Counted from the first letter of the stretch, positions 41,283-50,708 are shown. The stretch: 55,643 nucleotides of DNA from an uncultured Rhodospirillales bacterium (GCA_903924855.1 CAIYCW010000083.1:1-55643), one strand, 5' to 3'. Numbers and translations: made by a program. Notes: generated by a model not told the origin, from the sequence alone.

Positions 41283-42301
41283 TGGTAATGCACGCCCGGC
41301 TTCACCTTGCCGCGGAACACCCAATAGGCGGTGGCGGTGTAGACCAGGATGATCGGCACCAGCACGCCGGCGCCGACCAGCAGGAAGAGCTGGCTGTCAT
41401 GCGGGGCGGCGGCGTCCCAGATGGTGATGTCCGGCGGGACCATCAGCGGGAACATCGAGATGCCAAGCCCCGCGAAACACAGCACGAACCAGCCGAGCGC
41501 GCAGGCGAAGGGGCGGATATGGCTGTCGCTGTCCCGCAGCGCGCGCCAGCCGAGCCAGGCCAGCAGCGCCACCAGGATCGGCACCGGGCTGGTGAGTGCT
41601 ATGCCCGGCCAGCCGAACCAGCGTTCGGTGAAGCGCGGATGCAGGAACGGCGTCCACAGGCTGACGACGGCGATCAGGCTCAGCGTGGCGACGCCAAGCA
41701 TACGGGCATAGCGCCTGCACCGATGCTGCAACGCGCCTTCGGTGCGCCAGATCAGCCAGGTGGCGCCCAGCAGCGCATAGCCCACCACCAAAGCCACGCC
41801 GCAGAGCAAAGTGAACGGGGTCAGCCAGTCCCACCAGCCGCCGGCATAGCCGCGATCCACCACCTTGATGCCCTGCAGCAGCCCGCCCAAGGCGAGCCCC
41901 TGGCAGAACGCCGCGAGCGTGGAGCCGAGCAGGAAGGAGAGGTCCCAGGCGGTACGCCCCCAGCCGGTCTCGGCGCGGAAGCGGAACTCGAAGGCGACGC
42001 CACGGAACACCAGGGCCAGCAGCATGCCGATCATCGCCGGATACAGCGCCGGCAGGATGGTGGCATAGGCGAGCGGAAACACCGCGAACAACCCGCCGCC
42101 GCCGAGGACCAGCCAGGTCTCGTTGCCGTCCCACACCGGGGCGATGGAGTTCACCATCACATCCCGGCATTCCGGGTCGCGTTCGACGCCGAACAGGATG
42201 CCGACGCCGAGATCGAACCCGTCCAGCACCACATAGGCGAGCACGGCGAAGGCGATCAGGCCGGCCCAGATCAGCGGCAGGTCCCAGGAGGCGGTGTCCA
42301 T
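41279..42301 (-). CDS. cydB: Cytochrome bd-type quinol oxidase subunit II
   Basis: A 340-residue inner-membrane protein starting at MDTASWDLPL with about eight to nine membrane helices. The conserved entry LIAFAVLAYVVLDGFDLGVGIL and the WDGNETWLVLGGGGLFAVFP segment near residue 60 define subunit II. It pairs with subunit I encoded 4 bases upstream. The ATG at 42301 has GGGGAA in front, within the end of cydA. Together with the short Q-loop of subunit I this suggests the cyanide-insensitive (CioB) branch. Confidence 0.94.
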   Translation of the reverse strand: MDTASWDLPLIWAGLIAFAVLAYVVLDGFDLGVGILFGVERDPECRDVMVNSIAPVWDGNETWLVLGGGGLFAVFPLAYATILPALYPAMIGMLLALVFRGVAFEFRFRAETGWGRTAWDLSFLLGSTLAAFCQGLALGGLLQGIKVVDRGYAGGWWDWLTPFTLLCGVALVVGYALLGATWLIWRTEGALQHRCRRYARMLGVATLSLIAVVSLWTPFLHPRFTERWFGWPGIALTSPVPILVALLAWLGWRALRDSDSHIRPFACALGWFVLCFAGLGISMFPLMVPPDITIWDAAAPHDSQLFLLVGAGVLVPIILVYTATAYWVFRGKVKPGVHYH

Positions 42302-42305
42302 GGCG

Positions 42306-43694
42306 TTATTCCCCGGCAATGACGGGGCCGGGCATCAGCCCTGCCACGCGCTGTGGCAGCTTGGACGGCCCCTGTTCGCCCGGCGTCGGCGGATCGGCGA
42401 GCAGGCGCAGCACCAGGCCGACACCGGCGCCAAACACCAGCAGATAGACCACCACAAAGGCCGCCAGCGACACGCCAAGCCCCGGAGCGCCGATCGGCGA
42501 GACGCTTTGCGCGGTGCGCAGCACGCCATAGACGGTGTAGGGCTGGCGGCCGACCTCGGTGGTGACCCAGCCGGCGAGCAGGGCGATCAGGCCGGAGGGC
42601 GCCATCAGCACCGAGGCGCGCAGCAGCAGCGTGTGGTCATACAGGCGGCGCTTCCAGCGCAGCCACAGGCTGGCGAGCCCGAGTGCCGCCATCGCGGTGC
42701 CAAGCCCCACCATCAGACGGAACGACCAGAACAATATCTCCACCGGGGGACGGTCTTCCGGCTTGAAGTCCGACAGGCCCGGCGTGTGGCCGCTCCAGCT
42801 ATGGGTGAGGATGAGGCCCGAGAGATGCGGGATGGCGATCTCATCATCCATCCGGCCGGCCGCGTTGTTGGGAATGCCGAACAGGATCAGCGCAGCGCCG
42901 TCCTGCGGCTGATAATGGCCTTCCATGGCGGCGATCTTGGCGGGCTGGTGTTGCAGCGTGTTCAGCCCGTGCGCATCCCCCACCAGGATCTGCGCCGGGG
43001 CGGCCAGGGCCGCCATCCACATCGCCATGGAGAACATGGTGCGTGCCGCCTCGTTGCGCCGGTCATGCAGCAGATGCCAGGCGCCGGTGGCGCCGACGAC
43101 GAAGGCGACCGACAAATAGGAGGCCAGCACCATGTGCGGGAAGCGCACCGGAAAGCTTGGGTTGAAGATGATGGCCAGCCAATCGGCCGGCAGCATGCGT
43201 CCATCGGCATCCAGCGTGAAACCGGCTGGTGTCTGCATCCAGGAATTCACCGACAGGATCCAGAACGCGGAGAGCAGGGTTCCGAACGCCACCACGCAGG
43301 TGGCGATGAAATGCAGCGTGGGCCCCACCTTCTCCTGGCCGAACAGCATGACGCCGAGGAACCCCGCCTCCAGGAAGAAGGCGCTCAGCACCTCATAGCC
43401 CATCAGCGGGCCGATCACGGGCCCCGCCTTGTCGGCGAAGACCGACCAGTTGGTGCCGAACTGGTAGGACATCACCAGGCCCGAGACCACGCCCATGCCG
43501 AAGACCAGCGAGAAGGGTTTGAGCCAGTATTTGAAGAGGTCGAGATAGACCCGGCTGCCGGTCTTCAGCCACATCCCCTCCAGCACCGCCAGATAGCTGG
43601 CAAGGCCGATCGAGAGTGCGGGGAAGATGATATGCGCCATCACCGTGAAGGCGAATTGCACACGGGCGAGGTGAAAGGCGTCCAGACCGAACAT
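42306..43694 (-). CDS. cydA: Cytochrome bd-type (cyanide-insensitive) quinol oxidase subunit I
   Basis: A 462-residue membrane subunit carrying the hemes and quinol site; reduces oxygen to water without proton pumping. Conserved pieces are the His ligand in RVQFAFTVMAHIIFPALSIGLA near residue 20, GTNWSVFADKAGPVIG near 80, SVNSWMQTPAGF near 145 and GWVTTEVGRQPYTVYGVLRT near 385. The length is that of CioA forms with a short Q-loop. A GGGAAA ribosome site precedes the ATG. Operon order is cydA-cydB-DUF2474. The symbol cioA would also fit. Confidence 0.94.
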   Translation of the reverse strand: MFGLDAFHLARVQFAFTVMAHIIFPALSIGLASYLAVLEGMWLKTGSRVYLDLFKYWLKPFSLVFGMGVVSGLVMSYQFGTNWSVFADKAGPVIGPLMGYEVLSAFFLEAGFLGVMLFGQEKVGPTLHFIATCVVAFGTLLSAFWILSVNSWMQTPAGFTLDADGRMLPADWLAIIFNPSFPVRFPHMVLASYLSVAFVVGATGAWHLLHDRRNEAARTMFSMAMWMAALAAPAQILVGDAHGLNTLQHQPAKIAAMEGHYQPQDGAALILFGIPNNAAGRMDDEIAIPHLSGLILTHSWSGHTPGLSDFKPEDRPPVEILFWSFRLMVGLGTAMAALGLASLWLRWKRRLYDHTLLLRASVLMAPSGLIALLAGWVTTEVGRQPYTVYGVLRTAQSVSPIGAPGLGVSLAAFVVVYLLVFGAGVGLVLRLLADPPTPGEQGPSKLPQRVAGLMPGPVIAGE

Positions 43695-43797
43695 GCCGGG
43701 TTTCCCAGGTCAGAGGCAGCGCTTGACCCTTATTCTAGTCCGGCACGCCCCCTTGCGCCACCAGGGCGGCAAGGGGGATTCGGCACGGCAGGGCTGA

Positions 43798-44373
43798 TCA
43801 GCCGCGGGTCTTGACGGCGTATTCCGCGACACGGATGCCGAACAGCCGGGCGGTCTCCAGATCGCCGGGCAGCGGCGCCTCATCGGGCGACGCGTCGGAG
43901 GGGGATTGCGCCAGCGCGCCGCTGAAGCCGCCCACATAGTTCACATCGTTGCGGGTGGCGGCCTTGGTGTTGGACGGCATCATGCCGGTGCCGATCCAGA
44001 CCATCGAATGCTGCATGGCCAGGGTGATCATGTATTGGATGGTGCTGAACTTGTCGCCGTTCATGGTGGCGGAGTTGGTGAAGCCGGCGGCGATCTTGTC
44101 CTTCCAGACCTGGCCGAACCAGGGCTTGGAGGAGGCGTCGGCGATCTTTTTGAACTGCCAGGAGGCGCCGCCCATATAGGTGGGGGCGCCGAAGATGATG
44201 GCATCCGACGCGGCGAGCGCCGCCCAATCGTCATCGGTGATGGTGCCGTCAGCGCTGATCGCGATCAGCGCCGCGGAGGCGCCGGAGACCGAGCCGGCGC
44301 CGCTGGCCACCGATTCCGCCTGTTTTTTGGTGTGGCCGTAGCCGGAATGGAACAGCACGCTGATCTTCGCCAT
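43798..44373 (-). CDS. Flavodoxin-like / NAD(P)H:quinone oxidoreductase family protein
   Basis: A 191-residue flavodoxin-fold protein. The FMN phosphate loop is LFHSGYGHTKKQAESVA near residue 8, and the second flavin loop is FGAPTYMGGASWQFKK near 62, followed by FTNSATMNGDKFSTIQ, as in WrbA and related quinone reductases. It is shorter and more divergent than typical WrbA, so the exact activity is open. AGGAGG lies 7 bases before the ATG and is part of a large inverted repeat, so a repressor bound there would also cover the ribosome site. Confidence 0.82.
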   Translation of the reverse strand: MAKISVLFHSGYGHTKKQAESVASGAGSVSGASAALIAISADGTITDDDWAALAASDAIIFGAPTYMGGASWQFKKIADASSKPWFGQVWKDKIAAGFTNSATMNGDKFSTIQYMITLAMQHSMVWIGTGMMPSNTKAATRNDVNYVGGFSGALAQSPSDASPDEAPLPGDLETARLFGIRVAEYAVKTRG

Positions 44374-44377
44374 GAAA

Positions 44378-44415
44378 GCCTCCTATATTGTTCGATATCG
44401 AACGACATAGGAGGC
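44378..44415. promoter_or_regulatory. 38-bp inverted repeat overlapping the flavodoxin gene ribosome site
   Basis: A perfect 14-base core, GTTCGATATCGAAC (44390-44403), extends outward with a few mismatches to GCCTCCTAT / ATAGGAGGC at the ends. It lies between the MFS stop (44446) and the flavodoxin gene start (44373), both on the minus strand. The core resembles operators of dimeric redox- or quinone-sensing repressors. A terminator for the MFS gene is the alternative, but no T-tract is present. Confidence 0.6.
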
Positions 44416-44445
44416 CGAGCCGGCGTTTCAAAGGGGGGCGGTCGA

Positions 44446-45651
44446 TTATTCCGCCGGCAGCGGCACCCGTGCCGCTGCCCGGTTGCCGGCCGCCACACGG
44501 GCGGTGCCGACACAGCACAGGCTGAGCAGCAGCACCATGGCGATGATCGGCAGCACCCATTCCGGATGGCCGCGGTCCAGCACCCAGCCGAGCGGCACCG
44601 GGGCGATGGCGCTGCCGAGCGGCAGGCCGCTGGAGATGAAGCCGAACACCTTGCCGACCTGGCCCGGGGGCGCTGCGTCCCGCACCATCATGTCGCGCGG
44701 GGTGCGGCTGCTGCCGAGTGCCACACCGGAGGCGAACATCAGGGCAAACAGCAGCACATCCGGCATGCTGATCCAGGCGACCAGCACCAGCAATATGGCA
44801 GAGAACACGGTGAGTATGGTGGCAAAGGTCAGATGCGCCTTGATCCGGTCAGCCGCCCAGCCGCCCACCAGCACGCCGGCGGTGGCGCCGGCCATGTAGA
44901 TGGTCAGCGTGGTTGAGCCGAGCTCCGCCGAAATACCCTTGGATTGATGCAAAGCGGTGATCAGCCAGGATTGCAGCCCGCCGGTTGCGACCGAGGACAG
45001 GAAGAAGAAGCCGAAGAACAGCAGCATCGGCTTGGTCATCAGCAATTCACGGCCGGACATCTCCTGATCGGCGGTGCGCTTGACCCGTACCTGATCGACC
45101 AGAATGCTGCTCTGCGCCAGGATGGTGGCGACCAGGGGAATGCCGAGCAGGCCCACCAGGATCAGCGACCCACGCCAGCCGAGCAGCGGCGTGAGGGCTG
45201 CCATCGCCATCGGGCCGAAGAAGAAGCCGAGATTGCCGTTGAAAGTGTGCACGGCGAAGGAGCGGCCCATCTTCTCCTTCGGGATCGAGCCGGCCAGGAT
45301 GGCATAATCGGCCGGGTGGATCACCGAATTGCCGATGCCGGACAGGGCTGACAGCACCAGGATCTGCCAGAACGATGTTGCAAGCCCCATGGCGGCGATG
45401 GTCAGTGTCATCAGCAGGGTGCCGCCGACCAGGAATTTGCGGGCACCATGCTTGTCCACCAGAAACCCCACCGGCGTCTGCAGCGCCGCGGTGACGCCCG
45501 ACATCAGCATGACGGTGATGCCGAGATGGGCGTAGGAGACGTCGAACTCATGCTGCCAGAGCAGGAACATCGGCGGCAGGCAGAGCACGTAGAAATGGGA
45601 CAGGAAATGACCGGTGCCGATCAGCAGATTGACGCGGGTGGTCCGATCCAT
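44446..45651 (-). CDS. Major facilitator superfamily transporter (Fsr-like)
   Basis: A 401-residue inner-membrane transporter with twelve predicted helices. The MFS loop motif appears as PVGFLVDKHGARKFLVGG near residue 65, and the helix-four/five pattern as LSALSGIGNSVIHPADYAILAGSIPKEKMGRSFAVHTF near 110. The family resembles fosmidomycin-resistance (Fsr) type exporters, but the substrate is unknown. ATG 45651 begins the first helix. A GntR-type palindrome lies 31 bases upstream of the start. Confidence 0.8.
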   Translation of the reverse strand: MDRTTRVNLLIGTGHFLSHFYVLCLPPMFLLWQHEFDVSYAHLGITVMLMSGVTAALQTPVGFLVDKHGARKFLVGGTLLMTLTIAAMGLATSFWQILVLSALSGIGNSVIHPADYAILAGSIPKEKMGRSFAVHTFNGNLGFFFGPMAMAALTPLLGWRGSLILVGLLGIPLVATILAQSSILVDQVRVKRTADQEMSGRELLMTKPMLLFFGFFFLSSVATGGLQSWLITALHQSKGISAELGSTTLTIYMAGATAGVLVGGWAADRIKAHLTFATILTVFSAILLVLVAWISMPDVLLFALMFASGVALGSSRTPRDMMVRDAAPPGQVGKVFGFISSGLPLGSAIAPVPLGWVLDRGHPEWVLPIIAMVLLLSLCCVGTARVAAGNRAAARVPLPAE

Positions 45652-45681
45652 GGTGCGGTCTCCGGCAGGGCAATGATCTTC

Positions 45682-45696
45682 GTTTGTCCGACAAAC
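45682..45696. promoter_or_regulatory. GntR/FadR-type operator candidate before the MFS gene
   Basis: GTTTGTC-C-GACAAAC is a perfect 15-base palindrome. Its inside, TTGTCCGACAA, fits the T-N-GT-N3-AC-N-A consensus of FadR-subfamily GntR regulators. It lies 31 bases upstream of the MFS start, in the divergent gap before the AlgD-like gene. No GntR gene is in the window. Confidence 0.5.
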
Positions 45697-45859
45697 CGAC
45701 CCTGCAATGCAAGTCTTTGGCTGAGGGACGCGCAGGATTTGGGCCAATTCACCGCCAATTGGTGCATCGCGGCATGGCGAAGCCCTGGTTTTGCCCCTAG
45801 AACGCTTGACGTCACCCGCATCCGCAGGCCCCGTCTGCACCCATCAAGGCCTTGACCAC

Positions 45860-47176
45860 ATGCGTATCTCGATCTTTGGCATCGGCTATGTCGGTGCGGT
45901 TTCCTGTGGCTGTCTGGCGGAGCTGGGCCATGAGGTGGTGGGGGTCGATGTCTCGGCCGAGAAGGTGGCCATGCTGGCGGCGGGTCGGTCGCCGATCATC
46001 GAGGAATCGATCGGCGAGCTGATCGCGTGCAACGTGGCGGCGGGCCGGCTGCGGGCGACCTCCGACGTGGCGGAGGCGGTGGCCAACAGCGAGATCTCCT
46101 TCATTGCGGTGGGAACGCCTTCGGCGCCGGATGGCAGCGTGTCGCTTGCGGCGATCGATGCCGTGCTGGCCTCGATCGGGGCTGCGATCGGTGCGAAATC
46201 CGGCCCGCATGCGGTGGTGATGCGCTCCACCGTGCCGGCCGGCACCGCCGAGACGCGCTGCATCCCAGCACTTGAGGCCAGCTCCGGCCGCAAGCTGGGC
46301 GCGGGCCTGTCCTACTACTCCAACCCGGAATTCCTGCGCGAAGGCACCGCGGTGCGCGACTTCCACGGGCCCGCGATGACGCTGATCGGAGCACCCGCAG
46401 GCGATGACGCGGCCCTGCTGCGCGAGATCTACTCGCCGATCGAGGCCCCGGTGCATGTGGTGCCCTACAAGATCGCCGAGAGCGCCAAGCATCTGGCCAA
46501 TCTCTATCACGCAACCAAGCTCGCCTTCGCCAACGAGGCCGGCGCCGTGCTGGCAGCCCTTGGCGTGGATGCGCGCGAGGCGTTCCGGCTGTTCTGCGAG
46601 GATCGCATCCTCAACATCTCGGCCGCCTATCTGCGGCCGGGCTTCGCCTTTGGTGGCTCCTGCCTGCCGAAGGACACGCGCAGCTTCCTGGCGCTTGCCG
46701 AACAGACCGGCGTTGCGATCCCGTTCCTGCGCCAGATCATGCCGAGCAACGAGGCGGTGGTGGAGCGCGCCTTTGCCGCCATTGCGGCGCATGGCCGCAA
46801 GCCGGTGGCGCTGTTTGGCCTGGCGTTCAAGCCCGGCACCGATGATTTGCGCGAATCGCCCTATGTGACGCTGGCCGAGCGGCTGATCGGGCGCGGCTAT
46901 GCGCTGCGCATCTTTGACAGCTCGGTGCGACTGGCCAGCCTGCTGGGCGCCAACCGCGCCTATATCGAACGTGAGATCCCGCATATCGACGCGCTGCTGG
47001 TGCCCGATGTGGCAACCGCCCTGGAGGGTGCCGGCATCGTGGTGATCGGCCATGTAAGCGGCAAGGACCGGGACGCGCTGCTGGCGGCGCTGACCGATCA
47101 GATCGTGATCGATCTGGCGGGGATCGGCCCGCTCGCCGCCCTGCCCGGCATCACCTATCAGGGTTTCTGCTGGTGA
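45860..47176 (+). CDS. Nucleotide-sugar 6-dehydrogenase (GDP-mannose 6-dehydrogenase-like)
   Basis: Oxidises an NDP-sugar to its uronic acid with two NAD. The 438-residue protein has the Rossmann entry ISIFGIGYVGAVSCGCLAELGH, SNPEFLREGTAVRDF near 155, and GFAFGGSCLPKD with the catalytic Cys at residue 268, the same position and context as in Pseudomonas AlgD. Length also matches AlgD rather than UDP-glucose dehydrogenase. The ATG at 45860 begins the fold. The stop overlaps the GTG of the glycosyltransferase gene, forming an exopolysaccharide pair; other alginate genes are not present. Confidence 0.9.
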   Translation: MRISIFGIGYVGAVSCGCLAELGHEVVGVDVSAEKVAMLAAGRSPIIEESIGELIACNVAAGRLRATSDVAEAVANSEISFIAVGTPSAPDGSVSLAAIDAVLASIGAAIGAKSGPHAVVMRSTVPAGTAETRCIPALEASSGRKLGAGLSYYSNPEFLREGTAVRDFHGPAMTLIGAPAGDDAALLREIYSPIEAPVHVVPYKIAESAKHLANLYHATKLAFANEAGAVLAALGVDAREAFRLFCEDRILNISAAYLRPGFAFGGSCLPKDTRSFLALAEQTGVAIPFLRQIMPSNEAVVERAFAAIAAHGRKPVALFGLAFKPGTDDLRESPYVTLAERLIGRGYALRIFDSSVRLASLLGANRAYIEREIPHIDALLVPDVATALEGAGIVVIGHVSGKDRDALLAALTDQIVIDLAGIGPLAALPGITYQGFCW

Positions 47177-48378
47177 GCTCCCGCCCGCGCCTGCTCTTCG
47201 TCTCGCCACGCTTCCTGTTTCCGATGGATGAGGGTGGCAAGATCCGCACGGCGAATATTCTGCGCGGGCTGAAGGATGGCGCGTTCGACATCACCCTGGC
47301 CTCGCCGCTGCCGGAGGGCTGGGAGGCGCACAAGGACGAGATTGCCGCGATCTGCGACCATTTCGTGGGCTGGCCCGCGCCGCATATGCCGTTTCACCTC
47401 AAGCTGCTCGCCCTGGGCGGCAAGCTGCCGGTGCCGGTGGCCACCGATTGGAGCGAGGAGGGCTGTGCGGTGGTGCAGGCCGAGCTGAAGCGAAGGCCCG
47501 AGGTGATGGTGGTGGATTTCCCGCATGCGGATGTGCTGTTGCCGTTGGCGCTGCCGGGCGCCACGCGGCGGGTGATGTTCACCCACAATGTGGAGGCGGA
47601 GATCTTCGAGCGCCACGCCAGCGTGGCGCGGTTTCCGATGAGCCTGATCTGGCGGTCTCAGTCGCGCAAGATGCGCCGCTTCGAGGGCGAGGCGCTGCGC
47701 AACTACCACCATGTGATCGCGGTCTCGGAGCGCGATGCCAAGGCGTTGACCGCCGCCTATGGGCTGCGCAGCGTGAGTGCGATCGACACCGGGGTGGATC
47801 TGGATTTCTACCGCTTCAGTGCGCCGCGCGCCGTGCCGGAGGCGGGTGGGCGCATCGTGTTCTGCGGGGCGATGAACAGCCGCTCCAACATCGATGGCGT
47901 GACGTGGCTGCTGGAGGCGATCTGGCCGCTGGTGCGCAAGGCGCGCCCGGCGGCCGAGGCGCTGATCGTGGGGCGCAACCCGCCCGATGACCTGGTGGCG
48001 CGGTTCGCCGGCCAGGGCGTGCGCTTCACCGGGTTTGTCGATGACATCCGTGAACACGTGGAAAGCGGCGATGTGTCGGTGATCCCGCTGCGTGTGGGCA
48101 GCGGCACGCGGATCAAGGCGTTCGAGGCGATGGCGCTGGGACGGCCGGTGGTGTCGACCCGGATCGGCATCGAGGGGCTGGATATCACCGAGGGCGAGCA
48201 TTTCCTGCCCGCCGATGGCGAGGCCGAGTTTGCGGCCGCCATCCTGGCGCTGCTGGAGGATGCTCCGCGTGGCGCCGCCATGGCCCAGGCGGCGCGGCAC
48301 TTGCTGGAGGCGCGCTTCTCCTGGAGCCATGTGGCGCGGCAGTTCGAGGCGATCTGCCTGAAGGCCGGGATGATTTAG
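47173..48378 (+). CDS. Glycosyltransferase family 4 protein
   Basis: A 401-residue GT-B fold glycosyltransferase. The N-terminal domain starts LLFVSPRFLFPMDEGGKIRTANILRGL, and the C-terminal nucleotide-sugar domain contains GAMNSRSNIDGVTWLLEAI near residue 230 and the acceptor EX7E-like region IPLRVGSGTRIKAFEAMALGRPVVST near 300. The start is GTG at 47173, overlapping the stop of the dehydrogenase gene by 4 bases. It probably adds a sugar during exopolysaccharide assembly, possibly using the uronic acid made by the partner enzyme. Confidence 0.88.
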   Translation: MSSRPRLLFVSPRFLFPMDEGGKIRTANILRGLKDGAFDITLASPLPEGWEAHKDEIAAICDHFVGWPAPHMPFHLKLLALGGKLPVPVATDWSEEGCAVVQAELKRRPEVMVVDFPHADVLLPLALPGATRRVMFTHNVEAEIFERHASVARFPMSLIWRSQSRKMRRFEGEALRNYHHVIAVSERDAKALTAAYGLRSVSAIDTGVDLDFYRFSAPRAVPEAGGRIVFCGAMNSRSNIDGVTWLLEAIWPLVRKARPAAEALIVGRNPPDDLVARFAGQGVRFTGFVDDIREHVESGDVSVIPLRVGSGTRIKAFEAMALGRPVVSTRIGIEGLDITEGEHFLPADGEAEFAAAILALLEDAPRGAAMAQAARHLLEARFSWSHVARQFEAICLKAGMI

Positions 48379-48409
48379 TCAGCTTGGGCTTGCGGTTTGG
48401 CTGCTGCGG

Positions 48410-50167
48410 TCAGTCGAAGGTCACGCAGGCGGTCTCCAGCCATCGCCTGGCCGGGGCGTCCAGATAGGGGGTGACCGTCTCGCGCACCCTTGTGTGATAG
48501 GCGCTGATCCAGGCGCGTTCATCCGGGGTGAGCAGGGATGGCTCGATCAACCGGGCATCGATCGGCGCCAGAGACAGCGTCTCGAAGCCGAGGAACAGCT
48601 TCTGCGCCTCCGGCAGCTCCATCGGGCGGACCAGCAGCAGGTTCTCAATGCGGATGCCGTAGGCGCCCTGCAGGTAATAGCCGGGCTCGTTGGACAGGAT
48701 CATGCCGGGGGCCAGCGGCACCGGGCGGGCCGCGCGCGACAGGCTGACCGGGCCTTCATGCACCGAGAGAAAACTGCCGACGCCATGGCCGGTGCCGTGG
48801 TCGTAGTCGAGCCCCATCTGCCACAGTGCTGCGCGGGCGAAGGCGTCGATATGGGCACCGCAGACGCCGGCGGGGAAGACCAGCCGGGCGATGGCGATGT
48901 GCCCGCGCAGCACGCTGGTGTAGCGGGCGCGCAGTTCGGCGGGGGCGGGCAGCGGGCCGGTCCACAGCGTGCGGGTGATGTCAGTGGTGCCGCTTTGATA
49001 CTGGCCGCCGCTGTCGATCAGATAGACCTCGTTGCGGCCGATCAGCCGGTTGCTGTCCGGTGTCGCGCGGTAATGCACGATGGCGCCGTTGGGGCCGGAG
49101 CCGGTGATGGCGGGGAAGCTTTCATAGCGAAACCCGTCCATCTCCTGGCGGAACGCGAGCAGCCTTGCCGCCACGGACAGCTCGGTCTGGCCTTCGCCGG
49201 CATTGTCGAACCAGTGCAGGAAGCGGCACATGGCGATGGCGTCTCGCAGATGGGCGGCGCGGCTGCCCGCCTGCTCCACGGCGTTCTTGCAGGCCTTGGG
49301 CAGCAGGCAGGGATCGGCGCCTGCCACCACCTCGGCGCCTGCCGCGCGCAACGTCTGGCCGAACCAGGCCGGGCTTGCCGCAGGATCGACCCGCACGCGA
49401 CGGCCGCCAAGCTGGCCCAGCGTGCGGGGCAGCATGGCGGGCTCGATGATCTCCACCTGATTGCCCAGCCAGGCGCGGCTTTCCGCCGGCAGCTTGGCGC
49501 CGTCCATGAACAGCATGGCCGAGCCATCCGCCAGCACCATGGCGAAGCCGAGCGCGAAGGGTGTGTGCGGCACGTCGCTGCCGCGCAGGTTGAACAGCCA
49601 GGCGACCGAGGCCGGATCGGTGATGACGCAGGCGGCCTCGTTGGATTTGACCAAGGTTGCGGCGATCTCGGCGCGCTTGTCCTGGGAGGACAATCCGGCC
49701 AGCTCCAGCGGGTGTGGCAGTGCCGCCCCCATCGGCCGGCGCGGCTGGTCGAGCCAGATCTCATCGACCGGGTTGGAGGGCAGCGGCACCATGACGAGGC
49801 CCAAATCGAGATAGGGTTTCAGCCCGTCTTCGGAGATCAGCCAGGGATCGTAGCCGATGCGCTTCGCCCCGGCCTCCACCAGGAACAGGGCGGCCGGCTG
49901 CTCCACCATGTGGCGGCGCTCCCACAGCGCGGGGTCGGTCTGGGTGGCCAGTTGCAGCGTGTAGCGGCCGTCCGAGAACACGCAGGCGCGTGTGGCGCTA
50001 ACGGCGGCCAGGCCCGCGCTGCCGGTGAAGCCGGTCAGCCATGCCAGGCGTTCAGCCCTTGCGGGCACGTATTCGCCAAGGTGCTCGTCCGCACGGGGCA
50101 CGATCACGGCATCAACGCCGAATTGTGGCAAAACCAGGCGCAAAGCCGCCAAACGCCCAGCATTCAT
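48410..50167 (-). CDS. Xaa-Pro aminopeptidase (M24B family)
   Basis: A 585-residue metallopeptidase removing N-terminal residues before proline. It has two creatinase-like N-terminal domains (about 1-300) and a C-terminal pita-bread catalytic domain. The metal ligands are seen as Asp in YLIDSGGQYQSGTTDITRT near residue 385, His in GTGHGVGSFLSVHEGP near 460, Glu in LSNEPGYY near 495 and Glu in GIRIENLL near 510. The large three-domain size matches cytosolic eukaryote-like AMPP. It converges with the glycosyltransferase gene and diverges from the DUF1127 gene. Confidence 0.93.
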   Translation of the reverse strand: MNAGRLAALRLVLPQFGVDAVIVPRADEHLGEYVPARAERLAWLTGFTGSAGLAAVSATRACVFSDGRYTLQLATQTDPALWERRHMVEQPAALFLVEAGAKRIGYDPWLISEDGLKPYLDLGLVMVPLPSNPVDEIWLDQPRRPMGAALPHPLELAGLSSQDKRAEIAATLVKSNEAACVITDPASVAWLFNLRGSDVPHTPFALGFAMVLADGSAMLFMDGAKLPAESRAWLGNQVEIIEPAMLPRTLGQLGGRRVRVDPAASPAWFGQTLRAAGAEVVAGADPCLLPKACKNAVEQAGSRAAHLRDAIAMCRFLHWFDNAGEGQTELSVAARLLAFRQEMDGFRYESFPAITGSGPNGAIVHYRATPDSNRLIGRNEVYLIDSGGQYQSGTTDITRTLWTGPLPAPAELRARYTSVLRGHIAIARLVFPAGVCGAHIDAFARAALWQMGLDYDHGTGHGVGSFLSVHEGPVSLSRAARPVPLAPGMILSNEPGYYLQGAYGIRIENLLLVRPMELPEAQKLFLGFETLSLAPIDARLIEPSLLTPDERAWISAYHTRVRETVTPYLDAPARRWLETACVTFD

Positions 50168-50362
50168 GTCCAGAGCCCGCCCATCAGATCAACCAAAACT
50201 GCATACCTCAACCTGCAACACAGCGTCCAGCGCATAGCTGGGCGACGGAGTTCGCCCTACAAATGCACCACGGCCCCTCTATGTTGCGCTGCACAACATG
50301 CCGCGTGACGCTGCCTTCCAAGGCCCTGCGCCCGCCACGGCTTTCAGACAGGAACTTGAACG

Positions 50363-50677
50363 ATGAACATGCGCGTTGCCAAGGAAGAGATCGCTCTGCT
50401 GATGCCGGCCAGCCTTTCGCACTATGCGGATGAGCCGCGCCTGAACGAAACCCAGGCCCGCCCGGGCCTGTTCGGTGCGGTGGCCCGCGCCGTCAACTAC
50501 CTGCTCGACCTGCCGCGTCGTCATGCCGTGGTGGCCGAGCTGGCCGCCCTCAGCGACCGCGAGCTGACCGATATCGGCCTGTCGCGCGCCGATCTGGCCC
50601 GCGTGTTCGACCCGAACTTCGCAGCCCGCCAGACCGGCAACCGCGCCCGCACACTGGGCGGCGTTTCGCTGGGCTGA
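50363..50677 (+). CDS. DUF1127 domain small protein
   Basis: A 104-residue protein whose C-terminal half holds the DUF1127 motif, RRHAVVAELAALSDRELTDIGLSRADLARV, a short Arg-rich helical segment. DUF1127 proteins in alphaproteobacteria have been linked to RNA binding and to phosphate and carbon metabolism, and are often stress-induced. The N-terminal extension is longer than in the shortest members. AGGAA precedes the ATG. A strong hairpin follows. Confidence 0.82.
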   Translation: MNMRVAKEEIALLMPASLSHYADEPRLNETQARPGLFGAVARAVNYLLDLPRRHAVVAELAALSDRELTDIGLSRADLARVFDPNFAARQTGNRARTLGGVSLG

Positions 50678-50708
50678 TCCCGGTCTGAGACCCTGAGACC
50701 TGTCTGTG

